From contig OX419336.1 in NCBI GenBank assembly GCA_948470475.1, positions 27,748,005 through 27,812,004 on the forward strand: 64,000 bases of DNA. The letters are read 5' to 3'. The notes under the pieces are model-generated. The model was given only the letters and a program-made list of their open reading frames with translations. It was not told the origin of the DNA and ran no database searches. Both the position numbers and the translations under genes were made by a program. Shown piece after piece: positions 1-11,851 of this stretch. The stretch comes from Galaxea fascicularis. Its lineage: Eukaryota > Cnidaria > Anthozoa > Scleractinia > Euphylliidae. Positions within the stretch are counted from its first letter, which is position 1. Each line of letters begins with the position of its first letter.

Positions 1-1596
1 GATTATTGTTTTGTGCTACGAAAGGAGGGGGGGGGGGGGGGGAATTTTGTACCTCAACTCAATTAACTGAATTAGGGCCCGTACAAAAATCTCGACAAAT
101 TTGGTCTCCACCAAATTTTGAATTTGCTAATCGCGTGAGGTAATACAAACATCTTAGCAATGCTGACACAACCGAGCCCTCCCAGACCTGTGTTCTTACA
201 ATGAGTCTCAATTATTACTTACCTTAAGATGTTTCATCACAATAATGACATGTCCTTCTAGGATCTCTTTTACTGGCACACAAAGTAGCATAGATATCAC
301 ACGGCTGTTTAATTTCAGGATGTGGTTTGTATCGTTACTGTAGTAACAAAACGTCTCGTCAATTATCAGCAGTTATTCAGGAATGAGCGCTTTTTGGCTC
401 AAGCTCGATTGCTAGGCAGCTAAAAATGTAACACCATTATTTCTAAATATACGATGCAAAGCATCACCCATGCAAAGGAAAGTAACGTTGTTTTAATTTC
501 TTAGCTGGTTTTCAAAGTTCTCATTCTTGTTGTTTCGATATAAAACTATTACTATTGCTATTACTCATTGCTGTCAGTATCACTATTACTAGTATTCAAT
601 CGTAATATTATCATTTTATATTTTGGAAGCCCGTTGTTTATAATGAAACCTTCCCAAACCTTGTGAAATTTACATTTGAAACGTTTGGACTCGAGTATGT
701 CATTGGGATTGAGGATAGTAATGAAATCCTATCAATTTCTAATATTTTTTTGGGCGTCTCTTCTCATGAGATCTAGTATGCCATTGGGTTAAGTTCGGGT
801 ACCCGGGTAGCAGTAATATCGTTATCCTTTACTTCTTAGGAAATAACCTGGCAAACTAATGTCCACCTAGGATATCAGGCAACTGGGCACTTAAATCAAC
901 GAAATACTTACATGCGCACTGGCACCAGAGAGTGTAAGTTTAGATACAAGGCACTAGCGGATCGACAGGGGTCTGCAAACCAATGCACAGACGTTTCGTT
1001 GATTTGCATCAAGCATTTAGCCTTTATAACAGTTTATAGATTAGATCTTTGCAGTTAGGGTCCCTAACGACACAAAATGGAATCATCTCGAGGGAAGTAA
1101 AAGACAATTTCTCCAGAAAAGAATATCATAAACATGCTTGCCTCTTACAAACAACGGTCATCAGCGTTGTATACAATGCTCCGCATAACGCCGCGTCTCA
1201 GAAGTTGGTAACTTTGCCTTAGTTTTGACACTACGGATAGGAAAGCGCTTGCTTTAACACTGCTGGTCTCACCTTATGACTTGATAATGTGTCAAAAATG
1301 AGACGAATGAATTCCTCAGCTCAAGCCAGTACATGAATGGCCCAGGACATAAATGAAAATTTACATGATATACTCACATTTATCTCTGCTCATCAGTTTC
1401 TGTGGCAGCTGGATGTAGTCGGATACATGGTCTGTAATTGTGTCGTTGAATCGATCATACGTAGCAAGTTCGGGAAATCTGTAAGGACCATGGACGTCCA
1501 CACTCTCGAACACTAAATTCGACGAAAAACAAGAATCAAAAACCAAAACAAAAAACAAGCTAGAAGTAATTTAAAAACCCTTTATTATATCTCTCA
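1..1596. other. Non-coding stretch, no gene recognised
   Basis: No exon with convincing splice sites or a recognisable protein family was seen. A run of 16 consecutive G residues lies at 27-42. The rest is AT-rich unique-looking sequence with only short spurious open frames. Confidence 0.5.
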
Positions 1597-1715
1597 GTTA
1601 GTACGCGCGCTGTGATTGGTCCCCTTAGCGTGCCGTACTTCACTGTACGGCCCGCTAAATTAGAGAGTTTCCTTTTCCTCTCGCCTGATTAACCTCAGAG
1701 ATATAATCAATATCT

Positions 1716-1870
1716 TACTAACCTCCTTTTCTCGGTCCGTACTGCAAGTTACAGATCCTCCTTCTTTGCCGTTGATTTATGGCCCGCGCGCTTCGCGCTT
1801 GGGCCATAAGCGAACGGGAAACAACTCGGTCCGTAACTTACAGTACGGACCGAGAAAAGGAGGTTAGTAC
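1716..1870. repeat. Hairpin MITE with 36-bp inverted arms
   Basis: The arms at about 1717-1752 and 1834-1869 are inverted copies of each other (about 35 of 36 positions), starting ACTAACCTCCTTTTCTCGG. The centre holds a second, GC-rich hairpin (GGCCC...GGGCC around 1781-1808). This is a non-autonomous inverted-repeat element; no target duplication was defined. The adjoining 1597-1715 segment, with its own short inverted piece (GTGCCGTAC...GTACGGC), may belong to the same or a related repeat. Confidence 0.6.
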
Positions 1871-2610
1871 GAGGTAAATCTGCAGAGATGAACTGGTCTG
1901 AACTCCCGTGAAAATTGAAGGCAGACACTGCGACCGCAACTCCGATATTAAGCTCCTTTTGTTGTAAATGTTCTAAATGACCGTGATATGCATATGGCGA
2001 ATCGGTACCACGTCAGCAAATTCTTTTGATTATTTCCAAGAGCATCATGGATGCCTGACGAGACCTCGGTATTCTAAGGCAGAAATGTTGGTTTAACATC
2101 TCATATTAGTGTAAAAGTCAGTTTTGATGAAAGTGATATTTGGGTCGATAAATTTGTGTGAGTCTGGAATACTGATAACCTTGTCTTCATTGACGACTTG
2201 ACGCTGACCATTGCTCAGCCTTTTTCGTGTTTCGTAGCAAAGTTAATAACTATATGATTTTTTATAATAATTCTTCCGCTGTATGACCTTGCTCTCACCA
2301 AAAACCTTTTCACGGTTCCTTACGCTATCTTGGTTGGGAGGGTGGGGGGCAAACAGGGCTAAAATACGGGATTGTGACCGACTTTGAACCGTTACAACGC
2401 CACTACGAAGAGACGGATTTTCAAAATTTCCCATATTTTTAAATATTTTTTTCTCTCACGTGGCTTCTAATTTCGCGCATATTGCATAATTTTGAATCTT
2501 AAAAATTCGTTTATGGTCGTTGCAGCCTGAATCTGTTCATGAAAATAGTCTCAGTACAAATGTCTTTTAAAAGACATTCTCGCTGTAAAAATCCTGCTCC
2601 CGCGGCGGAG
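1871..2610. other. Non-coding stretch, no gene recognised
   Basis: Only short random open frames are present. No domain, splice-bounded exon or repeat structure was identified. Confidence 0.45.
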
Positions 2611-2613
2611 TTA

Positions 2614-3151
2614 AGCCTGTTTCGAACGTCGCGCCAATGCCGTGTCGAACTAAAATTCGATCCGACTGTGGCACGACTATAGCACGGCAGTGGTTTCAAA
2701 CGTCGAATTTAATTTAGCCGAGTTAAAAGCTGTTGCTGTAAACATGCGTCAAACCATAACAAACCGGTTTTGCTGACTTTTAAAATGTATTTATAATTTT
2801 TGAATTCAGTTCGACATGGCAGTAGCATGATGTTTGAAACCATGCCGTGCCCCTGCCGTGTAGCACGACAGACCCTGTCGAATAGGCCATTTCCGAGTTC
2901 GTGTCTGCCTCCTCTTCAAAGCGAGTCTAAGTGCGAAGTTTTTGTTATGAAAATTAGTTTTCATTCATATGTAAAGTAGAACTAATTACCATCACGAAAA
3001 CTTCGCACTTAGACTCGCTTTGAAGAGGAGGCAGACATGAACTCGGAAATGGCCTATTTAATTCTAGTTGCCGCACCGAATGGTTTCAAACGTCGAATTT
3101 AATTCTTGAATTTAGTTCGACACGGCAGTATCGCGACGTTTGAAACAGGCC
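2614..3151. mobile_element. Harbinger-like MITE, older copy, with nested MITE
   Basis: The termini are inverted repeats: the left end reads AGCCTGTTTCGAACGTCG and the right end is the complement, closing GAAACAGGCC. Each end is flanked by TTA (2611-2613 and 3152-3154), the three-base duplication expected of PIF/Harbinger elements. The interior repeats the motif GTTTCAAACGTCG. It is related to the element at 3938-4333. A different hairpin element (2885-3057) interrupts it. Confidence 0.65.
2885..3057. mobile_element. Hairpin MITE nested in the Harbinger-like copy
   Basis: Near-perfect arms of about 60 bp face each other. The left arm starts GGCCATTTCCGAGTTC at about 2886 and the right arm ends with its complement at about 3056. 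The arms are flanked by TA on both sides, which fits a mariner-type two-base target, although short targets are weak evidence. The spacer is about 50 bp and AT-rich. It splits the older element at 2614-3151 and is therefore the younger insertion. Confidence 0.7.
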
Positions 3152-3154
3152 TTA

Positions 3155-3934
3155 CAGGGTTAAAAGTAGGCGAAAATCCCAGAAACCGTCAAGAGCGGCA
3201 CACCAGAGGACCAGTCCATGCTACTAGTCCATGCAACAAGTCGCGTGGACAAGTTCCATCATGTGGACTAGCCGTTTTTGTCAAAAAATCTAGCCGCAGG
3301 TATTAAAATACGTCCCACTGATGAATTCAAAGACAAGTCCGGGCGACTTGTCCCCTTGGTGTGCAATGTTCGTGGGACTTGTTTCCTGTGACCAAAAAAA
3401 GAAAAACGATGACAGATCGGCATAATAAGCTCCCATGAATCCTTACGGACTCTGTTTAAAGATGGCGGAGGCTCACTTAGAGGAAGATGTTCATGCTTGG
3501 AGATCTTGATCGAATATTCGCTCCTTTTTACTTCTGTATTGGTTATATCCAGATAGGTGACAAAACGTTATTTTCTGTTTATAACGGACTGAATCGGAAA
3601 AATTCAAGCATTGAATTCAATGATTTAGTGAATCAATCTGCATTTTGTACTGCGCTGATTTATTTCAATGCTACATTGTTAATTTTATAATTTCGGTTTT
3701 ATTTTAAAAAAGCCGCAGAGGGAAAGAATACTCCCTTTTGTCCCTAGTTTTTGCGACGTTCCTGTGCAATTAGTCTCCGCGTGTAAGCACTAGGCCTATT
3801 GTTGGCAGTCTGCGATGTGTTCATGATATTTTTAGCCTGATGACACGGGTGTCTAGACGCTATATATCAAATTGTTCCAGGTGAGTAATCTAATATCATG
3901 TACTACACTTGTGTTAACCCTGCGAAGGTGTTTC
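3155..3934. other. Non-coding stretch, no gene recognised
   Basis: No supported exon. A few short CTTGTCC/GGACAAG-type inverted motifs occur around 3230-3380, possibly the remains of another repeat. Confidence 0.4.
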
Positions 3935-3937
3935 TTA

Positions 3938-4333
3938 GGCCCGTTTCAAACGCCGTGCTATGGTCGTGCCGAACTAAATTCAATTTGGCTCGACTGTAGC
4001 GCGACATTGGCACGACTTGGTTTCAAACGTCGAGCTTAATTAAGTCGAGTTAAAAGCTGTTGCTGTAAACATGCGTCAAACCATAACAAACCGGTTTTGC
4101 TGACTTTTAAAATGAATTTATAATTTATGAATTCAGTTCGGCACGGCAATAGCACGCCGTTTGAAACCATGCCGTGCCAAAGTCGGGTAGCACGACAGAG
4201 CTTGCCGTGCTACACGGCAGAGTCGAACTTAATTCTTAAATCGTTTCAAACGCCGTGCTATAGCCGTGCCAAAGTCGAACTTAAATAACGAATTTAGTTC
4301 GGCACGACTTTAGCACGGCGTTTGAAACGGGCC
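3938..4333. mobile_element. Harbinger-like MITE with TTA target duplication
   Basis: The terminal inverted repeats extend about 45 bp, starting GGCCCGTTTCAAACGCCG and ending with the complement (CGGCGTTTGAAACGGGCC). TTA flanks both sides (3935-3937 and 4334-4336). Internal copies of the terminal motif occur near 4135-4160 and 4245-4265. The length is 396 bp and there is no coding capacity, so it is non-autonomous. TIR plus TWA target is typical of PIF/Harbinger; no transposase is present to confirm this. Confidence 0.75.
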
Positions 4334-4336
4334 TTA

Positions 4337-5089
4337 GATAAATTTGTCAGTCGTCGTGAAGCGTGAGCTCGAGTTTAGACTATTTGTGCGAGTTGGGTGA
4401 TTTCAGTGATTTTAAACATATCTCTAATGATATCAAATAACAAGCTCAAGCCTTACCACTTCTTGGTAATGGATCAATACCAAACCCATAAAATGCATAG
4501 ACAATTCAACAACTTCTTTATTGGATTCTATCATTTCATTTATGGAAACTGAAACCGAAAAACATTTTTCAACTCTTATAGATGGGAACACGGAAGTGGA
4601 TTAAAAATCCACCGTTATTTACAAACATTACCTAATTACTTCATTGCTAATCTTAGAGAACGCATGCGATGAGGAAATAAATCATTGCAATGAGGAAATA
4701 AATCAAAGAACCACTTTGTTTTGTTTTGTTTTGTTTTTATAGTTTTATCGTAATGTAACACGAGGAGACGTTTCAGAACGCAGTTGCATGCGGAAGTACA
4801 CTGTGAACTGCTATCACGTGTAAAACACGAATTCCCAATTTGGGTTGTCACGTACCACGAGCAACTCTGGCAACCAATGCGTGTTCAATGTAAACAGCTT
4901 TCTCAGTTTCTCGCCTTTAGTACGTGGTTATCGGTATTGAGACACTGTCGCTGTTTTCGCAAGAATAACATCAAAGTAAGCGTTCTTGCTATTTGTTTAT
5001 GCTATGTATGTATTTATTTGTCTTTTGCTGAGGCTTCTGCAAACATCGTACTCTTATTGATGAAGTTAAATAATGACGGTATGTCTATA
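4337..5089. other. Non-coding stretch with a (TTTTG)n run
   Basis: A short TTTTG pentanucleotide run lies at about 4711-4736. The open frames here are short and have no recognisable content. Confidence 0.4.
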
Positions 5090-5258
5090 GCCTGCGTAGC
5101 TGGCGGTTTTGACGGTTTTGGAGCGCGCGAGCGAACGGCGAAGCCGCGAGGGGAATGAGGCGGAGATAAGAAAAGGTCGCGAATCCGGGCAGGCGGTTTT
5201 TCGTTCCCCCAGCCTCATTCCCCTCATGGCTTCGCCGCTCACTCGAGTGCTCCAAAAC
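5090..5258. repeat. GC-rich hairpin MITE
   Basis: Two arms of about 47 bp (5115-5161 and 5212-5258) are inverted copies with a handful of mismatches. They start GTTTTGGAGC and carry GGCGAAGCC and GGGGAATGAGGC. The high GC content against the AT-rich background marks it as an inserted repeat. The open frames on both strands through it are products of this symmetry. Confidence 0.65.
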
Positions 5259-6066
5259 TTAATACATAGAGTTCGGATTATACACAAACACATTACTAAC
5301 ATTTGAACTGTAAATCACTACACTATATACTGTGCTCTACTGTCTGAATAATCTTGGTAGATTGAGGAGTGCGGTAATTATTCTGCTGGCGTTCCTTTTG
5401 CGTGTACTCTGACTTATGTTGTTCGGAATTACAAAGGGTTTTGGTGACCGACTCTTCCCATCAGCAAAGCAGATATAATTTTGGCCACTCTTTGAGAATT
5501 TTGGGCTCACTAGTGTTCAAATCAGGATGCGTCAGTCGTAAAATAGTATCGCTTTTCCGTGATCAACTTCCGTCACATCTGATGTTGATGTTTTGCTGGT
5601 ATCCAGGAAGTTTGAAATGTCCGATTATGTAGGGCAATCTCACGAGAATATACAACAGCCTCTTCTTTCAAGACCGCTCAAACCACCTAGACTATCATAA
5701 AGTTAAAATTAGCAGGGTTTTCATTGTCGTTCTGGAATTTGATTGCGTTGAGTTGATCAGTTCCTATGGATATCGCGTTGGGGCAACGTGTCAGTCGTGG
5801 CCAATTCCTGTGAGCAAACTAATCATGTTTGCCCTCTTTTAGTGGATTTCAGACTCAGCAGTGTCAAATATGTTTCAGCAAATTGAGGAAGAAAAGATCA
5901 GTTGCATTTTTGAAATAGTATCGCTTGTTTTTGATCACCTTTCACTGCTCCACAACAACTGTTGACGTATTTTTATCTCTCCAGGAAGTTTGAAATAGAA
6001 AATACAGTGGAAACCTCTTGTGCGTTCGGCTGAACACTTCCAATAGGGATCATGTTTACTTAAGGC
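5259..6066. other. Non-coding stretch, no gene recognised
   Basis: No splice-bounded exon or known domain was seen. Confidence 0.4.
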
Positions 6067-6070
6067 AATT

Positions 6071-6650
6071 GTCGGTCGATACTTGACCGACACTATCGGG
6101 CGAGTATCCGTCGCTATACCAGCCGATACTTCGACCGACAAACCAGAGGACACTCGGTCGAGATACTGATCGAGACGCAGTCGAGCGTCTGTCGACATGT
6201 CCTTCAAGTTGTTACACCATCGGTCTTCACTATCGGCCGACACCTCAACCGTTACGGTACGAGAAACTGTCGGCAACATATCGGTGGACTGCCGGTGATA
6301 TATCGGTCGACGTTTAGTGCTGTATGGTGTATTTAGTAAATAAACCCCCTCTGGCTTTTGCGCCGAGTGGAACGAAGGAAAGATTGAATAAGTTAAAGAC
6401 GAAATGTAACTAAAAATTTTCCACGCTAATTTACACACAATAACATTTCACCTTTTTTACTTTAGCGTTTACAGTAAAAGTGATGACGAAGAGAAAAATT
6501 AAACTGAAAAAAAGTCTTTCACATAGACCAACAATGTCGGCAAACGCAAACGAGAGCAATTTAAGTCGACCAAGTGTCGGTTGAGTATCGGCGAGGCGTC
6601 GGTGGCTATCGATCGACACGCATGTCAGATCTGACCAACAAATCAACCGG
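6071..6650. repeat. Degenerate palindromic CGGTCGATAC / GACCGAC repeat array
   Basis: Between about 6071 and 6315, and again at about 6560-6630, short units built from GGTCGATA, CCGATAC, GACCGACA and TATCGGTCGA recur in both orientations. This keeps several frames open on the minus strand (5935-6438 and 6431-6682) and gives Ser/Thr/Asp/Arg-rich translations. The composition follows the repeat, so these frames are not called as genes. Confidence 0.5.
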
Positions 6651-6659
6651 CACACTATT

Positions 6660-8445
6660 CCGCGCCCTAGATTTTGACGCAAAGCATTTTTGGAATAGCG
6701 ATACTGATTTAAAACACGGCACTGTCCCAGATTGTCCCTTGCCTATAGATTTCACGAATATTTACGACTGAATCGTCTTACCAAGGCTCTTCGTAGTTAT
6801 TCGTATGGTTTTGTTGCTGTTCGTCAAACGTTTCATTACGCCCTTCCACATTTCCTCCAGCGCTCCTATGATGTCGAAAGCATTGATAGCCACTGATCTG
6901 TTTTTATGTGAACCAAGAGCCTCAAGAATATTTCCAGCATCGCTCGCCGTGGCCTATTGGCATGAAAGGATAATTGTAAACCAGAATTTAATAAGGGTAA
7001 GGTCTTAAAGCGGCTACACAAAATAACTATGCACGTCCTTTGCTAGGGTAAAGTGAAACTTACTTGCAGGCATATTTATAATACGGAAAATTGTGCATCG
7101 TTGTGCTTTTCTTACCTTAAGAAGATTCTCTATTATTGTTGTAGATGTGCTATTGTTTATTTGCTCCTTAACCTTGTTCGCTTTGTTTCTGAAACAAGTG
7201 ACCTGCATTGAAAAACACAACGAGGGGCCATTACTGTGAAAGGCTGGTAAGAGTCACACTCATAGCACCACTGGGCCATATTACTGGCCATATTACTGGC
7301 CATATTACTGGGCTCTAATAATTAACCTTGGTTTCCATAGTGATAAAGTAGCTGACGGAATTTCTATTTTATGCGTGCACTGTTGGAGTGGTTTTCGCGC
7401 TGGACCTTCAGTGTCCGGGCTTCGTAGTTATAGATACTACAGTAGAGCTGATGGCTTGAGAGAGAGAGTTGGTCTTCATTTCATTTGACTAATTACTGGC
7501 TCCCTCCAAATTTGTAAAGTGACAGAATGTTCGAGCAGTGTGGGATACTTAACCATCGAGGTGAATAAGTTCCAAACAAGTGATAACAAACGCCTTTTGC
7601 ATGAGTATTCCAATTCAAATTGCAATCGGCACATCTCCGATGGCCCATTCCACCTTGATGATGAAATGATCCCTCGGTTCGACGCACGAACACGTTATGC
7701 AACCAAGCCTCTAATATATTCGCCTACCTTTTCGTCCAAGGTCATTGACTTGCAAAGTGTCTCATTGAAGTAAATAACAGACGAGCTGTAAGTCACGGGA
7801 GCTGAAAAACAAAACGTTAGGTAGAAGTGGGTAACGGTTCAGCCTTACGTGGATCTATATTTTAATCGCATATACCTTTCTCTCAAACACACAAAGAAAA
7901 GCTCACGGTCCGTGCTTTTCGTCGAGTTGTGTTGTTCACTGATCATCAGTGAAATCGATCATCGTGTTCGTCGCCATGTCGCAACTTTTTACTTTAATGT
8001 AATGATATCGACTTACTTGCAATTGATTTGCTCAATACCACTTGTGAACTTGAACGTTGAGGGATCGTGTATGTAGGCTTTGACCATTTTCTTTTCAAGA
8101 TATTCGTTGGTTTTGCTGTAAAATGCATTATCCACTTACATAAGCAAGACGAATAGTAGGGTTAAAAGTATAATGCTCTTATAACAGTACCGTAATAAGA
8201 ACTCCACCTACCCCCCCTCCCTTTCCCCCACAGCTGGAACCCCTCCGATAGCAAGTCCCCAGATATAAGCCCATGGAATAGTATGGATGGCTGGTTAAGC
8301 TCCTGGTGTATGTAGTTTTCACATTATTTTCAGGGTCAAACACAACTAATTCTGAAACGCAAAATACCCTCTTGCTGTAACCCTCTGGGAGCATGAGCCC
8401 CTTGCACGAGTATAAAAGCAGGGTTTTAATTACATTAAAACGATT
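6660..8445. other. Non-coding stretch with a small tandem repeat
   Basis: Three copies of a 13-bp unit (GGCCATATTACTG) lie at about 7275-7310. No exon or protein family was recognised in the remainder. Confidence 0.4.
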
Positions 8446-8757
8446 CAAATTTCGGACAAAAAACGTGTCCGAAAATAAAAACCGTCCGAATTTTTAAGCG
8501 TTCGAAATTTTTACTGTACAGTATAAAACTTTTAAGTACTTTCTTAGGCGACGCCATCACATGTATTCAACCCGATATACATGACATAGCTAGAACTCGG
8601 ATTAGGCTTTAGTCGTTCTTTATATCACTGGAAAGGAAAAGTTTTGTTGCTTTTTCAAAACAAAAAAAATGTACAAATAAATTTCTGTTTGCATGGCATA
8701 AATAATTATATTTTTGAGCCAAGTCCAATGGCATTCCCAGTGCCAGTTGTACTAGTC

Positions 8758-8973
8758 CTATTCTACTTCATCATCAACCATGAACACAATTGACAGATCC
8801 CCTTCATTGTCACTAGCAACTGATTTTTCTTCATCCGCAGCTGATTTGTCAAGAAGCGCGTAGTTCTCTTCAGTAAGTTCTTTCAGCCGGTGAAGAAGAG
8901 ACCACTTGCTGTCGTCAATGTTAAAGGTGGCTCGGTGGCTCAGAGGTTTTATTTTCGGACACTTCATTTGTAT
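8758..8973 (-). CDS. Isolated terminal exon, acidic C-terminus, unknown protein
   Basis: I do not recognise this protein. On the minus strand an acceptor (TTTTACAG) is followed at 8973 by an open frame of about 71 codons ending in TAG at 8758. The composition looks coding: a short amphipathic stretch (WSLLHRLKELTEENYALL), then an acidic tail (SAADEEKSVASDNEG...MVDDEVE). Read in the phase left by the exon at 9351-9515 it would instead give a short tail of about 17 residues (DTNEVSENKTSEPPSHL), so membership of that gene is unresolved. Inverted TTTCGGACA / TGTCCGAAA motifs lie on both sides (8450-8500 and 9075-9120), so it may sit inside a repeat. The start and upstream exons are not identified. 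Confidence 0.35.
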   Translation of the reverse strand: MQMKCPKIKPLSHRATFNIDDSKWSLLHRLKELTEENYALLDKSAADEEKSVASDNEGDLSIVFMVDDEVE

Positions 8974-9350
8974 CTGTAAAACCTTGAGGGTACAGTAAAA
9001 TTTTCATTTTCACAGATGATGTTCACAGTCTATATTCATGTTTTATAGGCGAAAATCTACTTACGCCGTGTTTCAGCAAAGTGTCCGAAATGTTTGCCCG
9101 AAATTTGTCCGAAAATTTTGGCAAGTAATGTATACGAGATTTCTAGAAAGCGGCATTCCCACTTCTTGAACCCTTTTTTCCAAGAAAGCAGTCTTGACAT
9201 CAATAAATTCTGATAATATTCGCAAACAACCAGGTATTTCTTTTGTTTCAGAAATTCAATTTGGTGGTATAATTTTGTGTTTCCCGCCTATCATTCATCA
9301 AGGGCTACCGTTACCAGTTACTTGAAAGTATATACCACAGAATAACCAAC

Positions 9351-11190
9351 CTAATGGAGTAGACGTTGACGCTATTTGAGTCACTAATGATGTATATTGA
9401 CTGTAAACTTCAAAGACACCAGAAGATGGTAAAATCACCACACTCGAGCTCAGACTCCTACTCGGTGAAGTTGTTGGAGAAGGACTTATTACCCTGGAAC
9501 AAGCAGCTATAAATTCTGTAAAAGAAAAGAAAAAGAGAAAAGAGTAACCAAAGATTGGTACCAACCTGCAACGCTGCTAAATTTTCGGCCAAATGATATT
9601 TATGATTTCTTCTCAAGGGAAAGTGCTACAGTAATAATAATAATAATAATAATAATACTAATAATAGTTTGGATAATAATAATGCAAAACTTTATTTACA
9701 ATTATTCTTCGAAAACAAATACAGAAAGGTTTCAGATAAAAATTCAATAAACGCTTTCAAATTCTGCACTTCATGTTAAAAAGTGTCCATGCATGATACT
9801 TTTTAAAAAAACGTTGTTAATAGATGCAAAATTACAAGTCATAAAAAAATCATTATGATTAAGATGGAATGTGTCCCTTTGTTTCTTGGAGTTCGATCAC
9901 TTAGATTTTATTCTCAAGACACAAAACTAGAAAAGCGAAAGGCGAAAGGCGAATGGCAAAACTAAAACCCTATACAAGGCTGCTAAAAAAAAGAAAACAA
10001 ACACTAAACAACGTCAATGGCTCCTTCGACAGTTGCGATTTCAATATCACAATTGTTGTAATCAAACGCAGTACGGCGCTTCACCTGCGATCCTCGAAGT
10101 CAAACCAGGGCCGACCGAAGGAGTGCAAAGCATGTCCTTGCTCGAATCCAGGAAATTGCTTGCGAGTATTGTTCTCCTTTCTTGGTGGCTATCAGCTCAG
10201 CCAGTCGACTATGGTACCTTATATATTCCTTCCCCATCCCTCCAGTAGTTGTAAATACAAGCGGCGTGAACGAACCATGCTCAACATCCAACACTCTCCT
10301 CGAATACAACCGCTTCTTGTCGTTTTCATGGATGTGATAGATCTGCTGCGGCTCCTGGTCCCTGTAAGACTCGCATTAGGGTGGCAAACCCTCACATCAA
10401 AGAATGCCGAGCTCTGGGGATCCCAGAAGCCACGCGCCCGAATGTCCAATCTTGCGTCTTGTGCTCTATTGGACCCTCTACTGAGCTGTTCTTCAGTGAT
10501 GTCTTGGAGAACTGGCTCGACTTCGACGTCACCACACACCATGCTCAAGAGATCGGCCTCGAGGTCTCTCAACTCGTTATGACGTTGGATTACAAAACCC
10601 CCTCGTTTGCAAATCATTGCGTGATCTACTGTGAAGTTCTCTCCACACGCACATACTGATGGAATGCCATCGAACGGCCAATCATAACGTAGCTTAACAG
10701 CATCGCGAAACTCTCTCTTACTGAAGTAAAGACCCTGCTCTTGAAGGGGAAGAACTGTGAGCCATACAGAGGAGCCTTTTTCTTGCGCTAGTTTTAGAGC
10801 TCGCTTGGTCTTCCGTGGAACAATTTCACTTAGGTTCTCTGCAATCTCTGAAAGTTCTTGAGCTTTTCCATGTTTGACAGCCTGACGTCCAGACTTGATG
10901 AGGGACTCGTCGGGAAGTTGATGAGTTTGAGACACGATATGTTCGACGAGAGGAGATGTCACCTGGATAGACGAGGCGTATTCGCGTGCCGCCTCGTGAC
11001 ATGGGTTGCTCAAGCCAAGGCCGCCTAGGCGCACTGGTAGTGCTAGAACATCTCTATCCAATTTGCTGCACTTATAATAAATCGATAATGATAATGATAA
11101 TGATAAAAATAATCTGAACACCTCAGGTCTCGGGAGGAGGCCAGATGCCCACGTGGACTTTCAGCTGACAGAGAACGCTGCTATAAATCG

Positions 11191-11256
<66 letters not shown>

Positions 11257-11652
11257 TGATAATCCAACTTTAATAACAACTAAGATAATGTATACAACAT
11301 TCTGAAACGATTAAGAGTGAATGAAAAAAGTATCTGATTAAATTACCGCAACTTGGTAAACTCTGTCTACAGGAAGACGACTGCGATTATGGGAGCCTAT
11401 TCTGCATCTATACAGGAGTACTGACTGCGAACTGCAACAATTGTGTTTCCTTGGAAGCCTAGGTCCTGGACCTTAATATAACTTACGACTCAATATATGA
11501 TCTACTAAAATAATAATAATGCAAAACTTTATTTACAATTATTCTTCGAAAACAAATACAGAAAGGTTTCAGATAAAAATTCGATAAACGCTTTCAAATT
11601 CTGCACTTCATGTTAAAGTGTCCATGCATGATACTTTTTTAAAAAAAACGTT

Positions 11653-11715
<63 letters not shown>

Positions 11716-11795
11716 CTGAACACCTCAGGTCTCGGGAGGAGGCCAGATGCCTACGTGGACTTTCAGCTGACGGAGAACGCTGCTATAAATCGATG

Positions 11796-11851
<56 letters not shown>

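Noticed and set aside
5935..6682. Minus-strand frames rich in Ser, Thr, Asp and Arg
   Set aside because: The frames follow a degenerate palindromic repeat (GGTCGATA and complements), which keeps several frames open.
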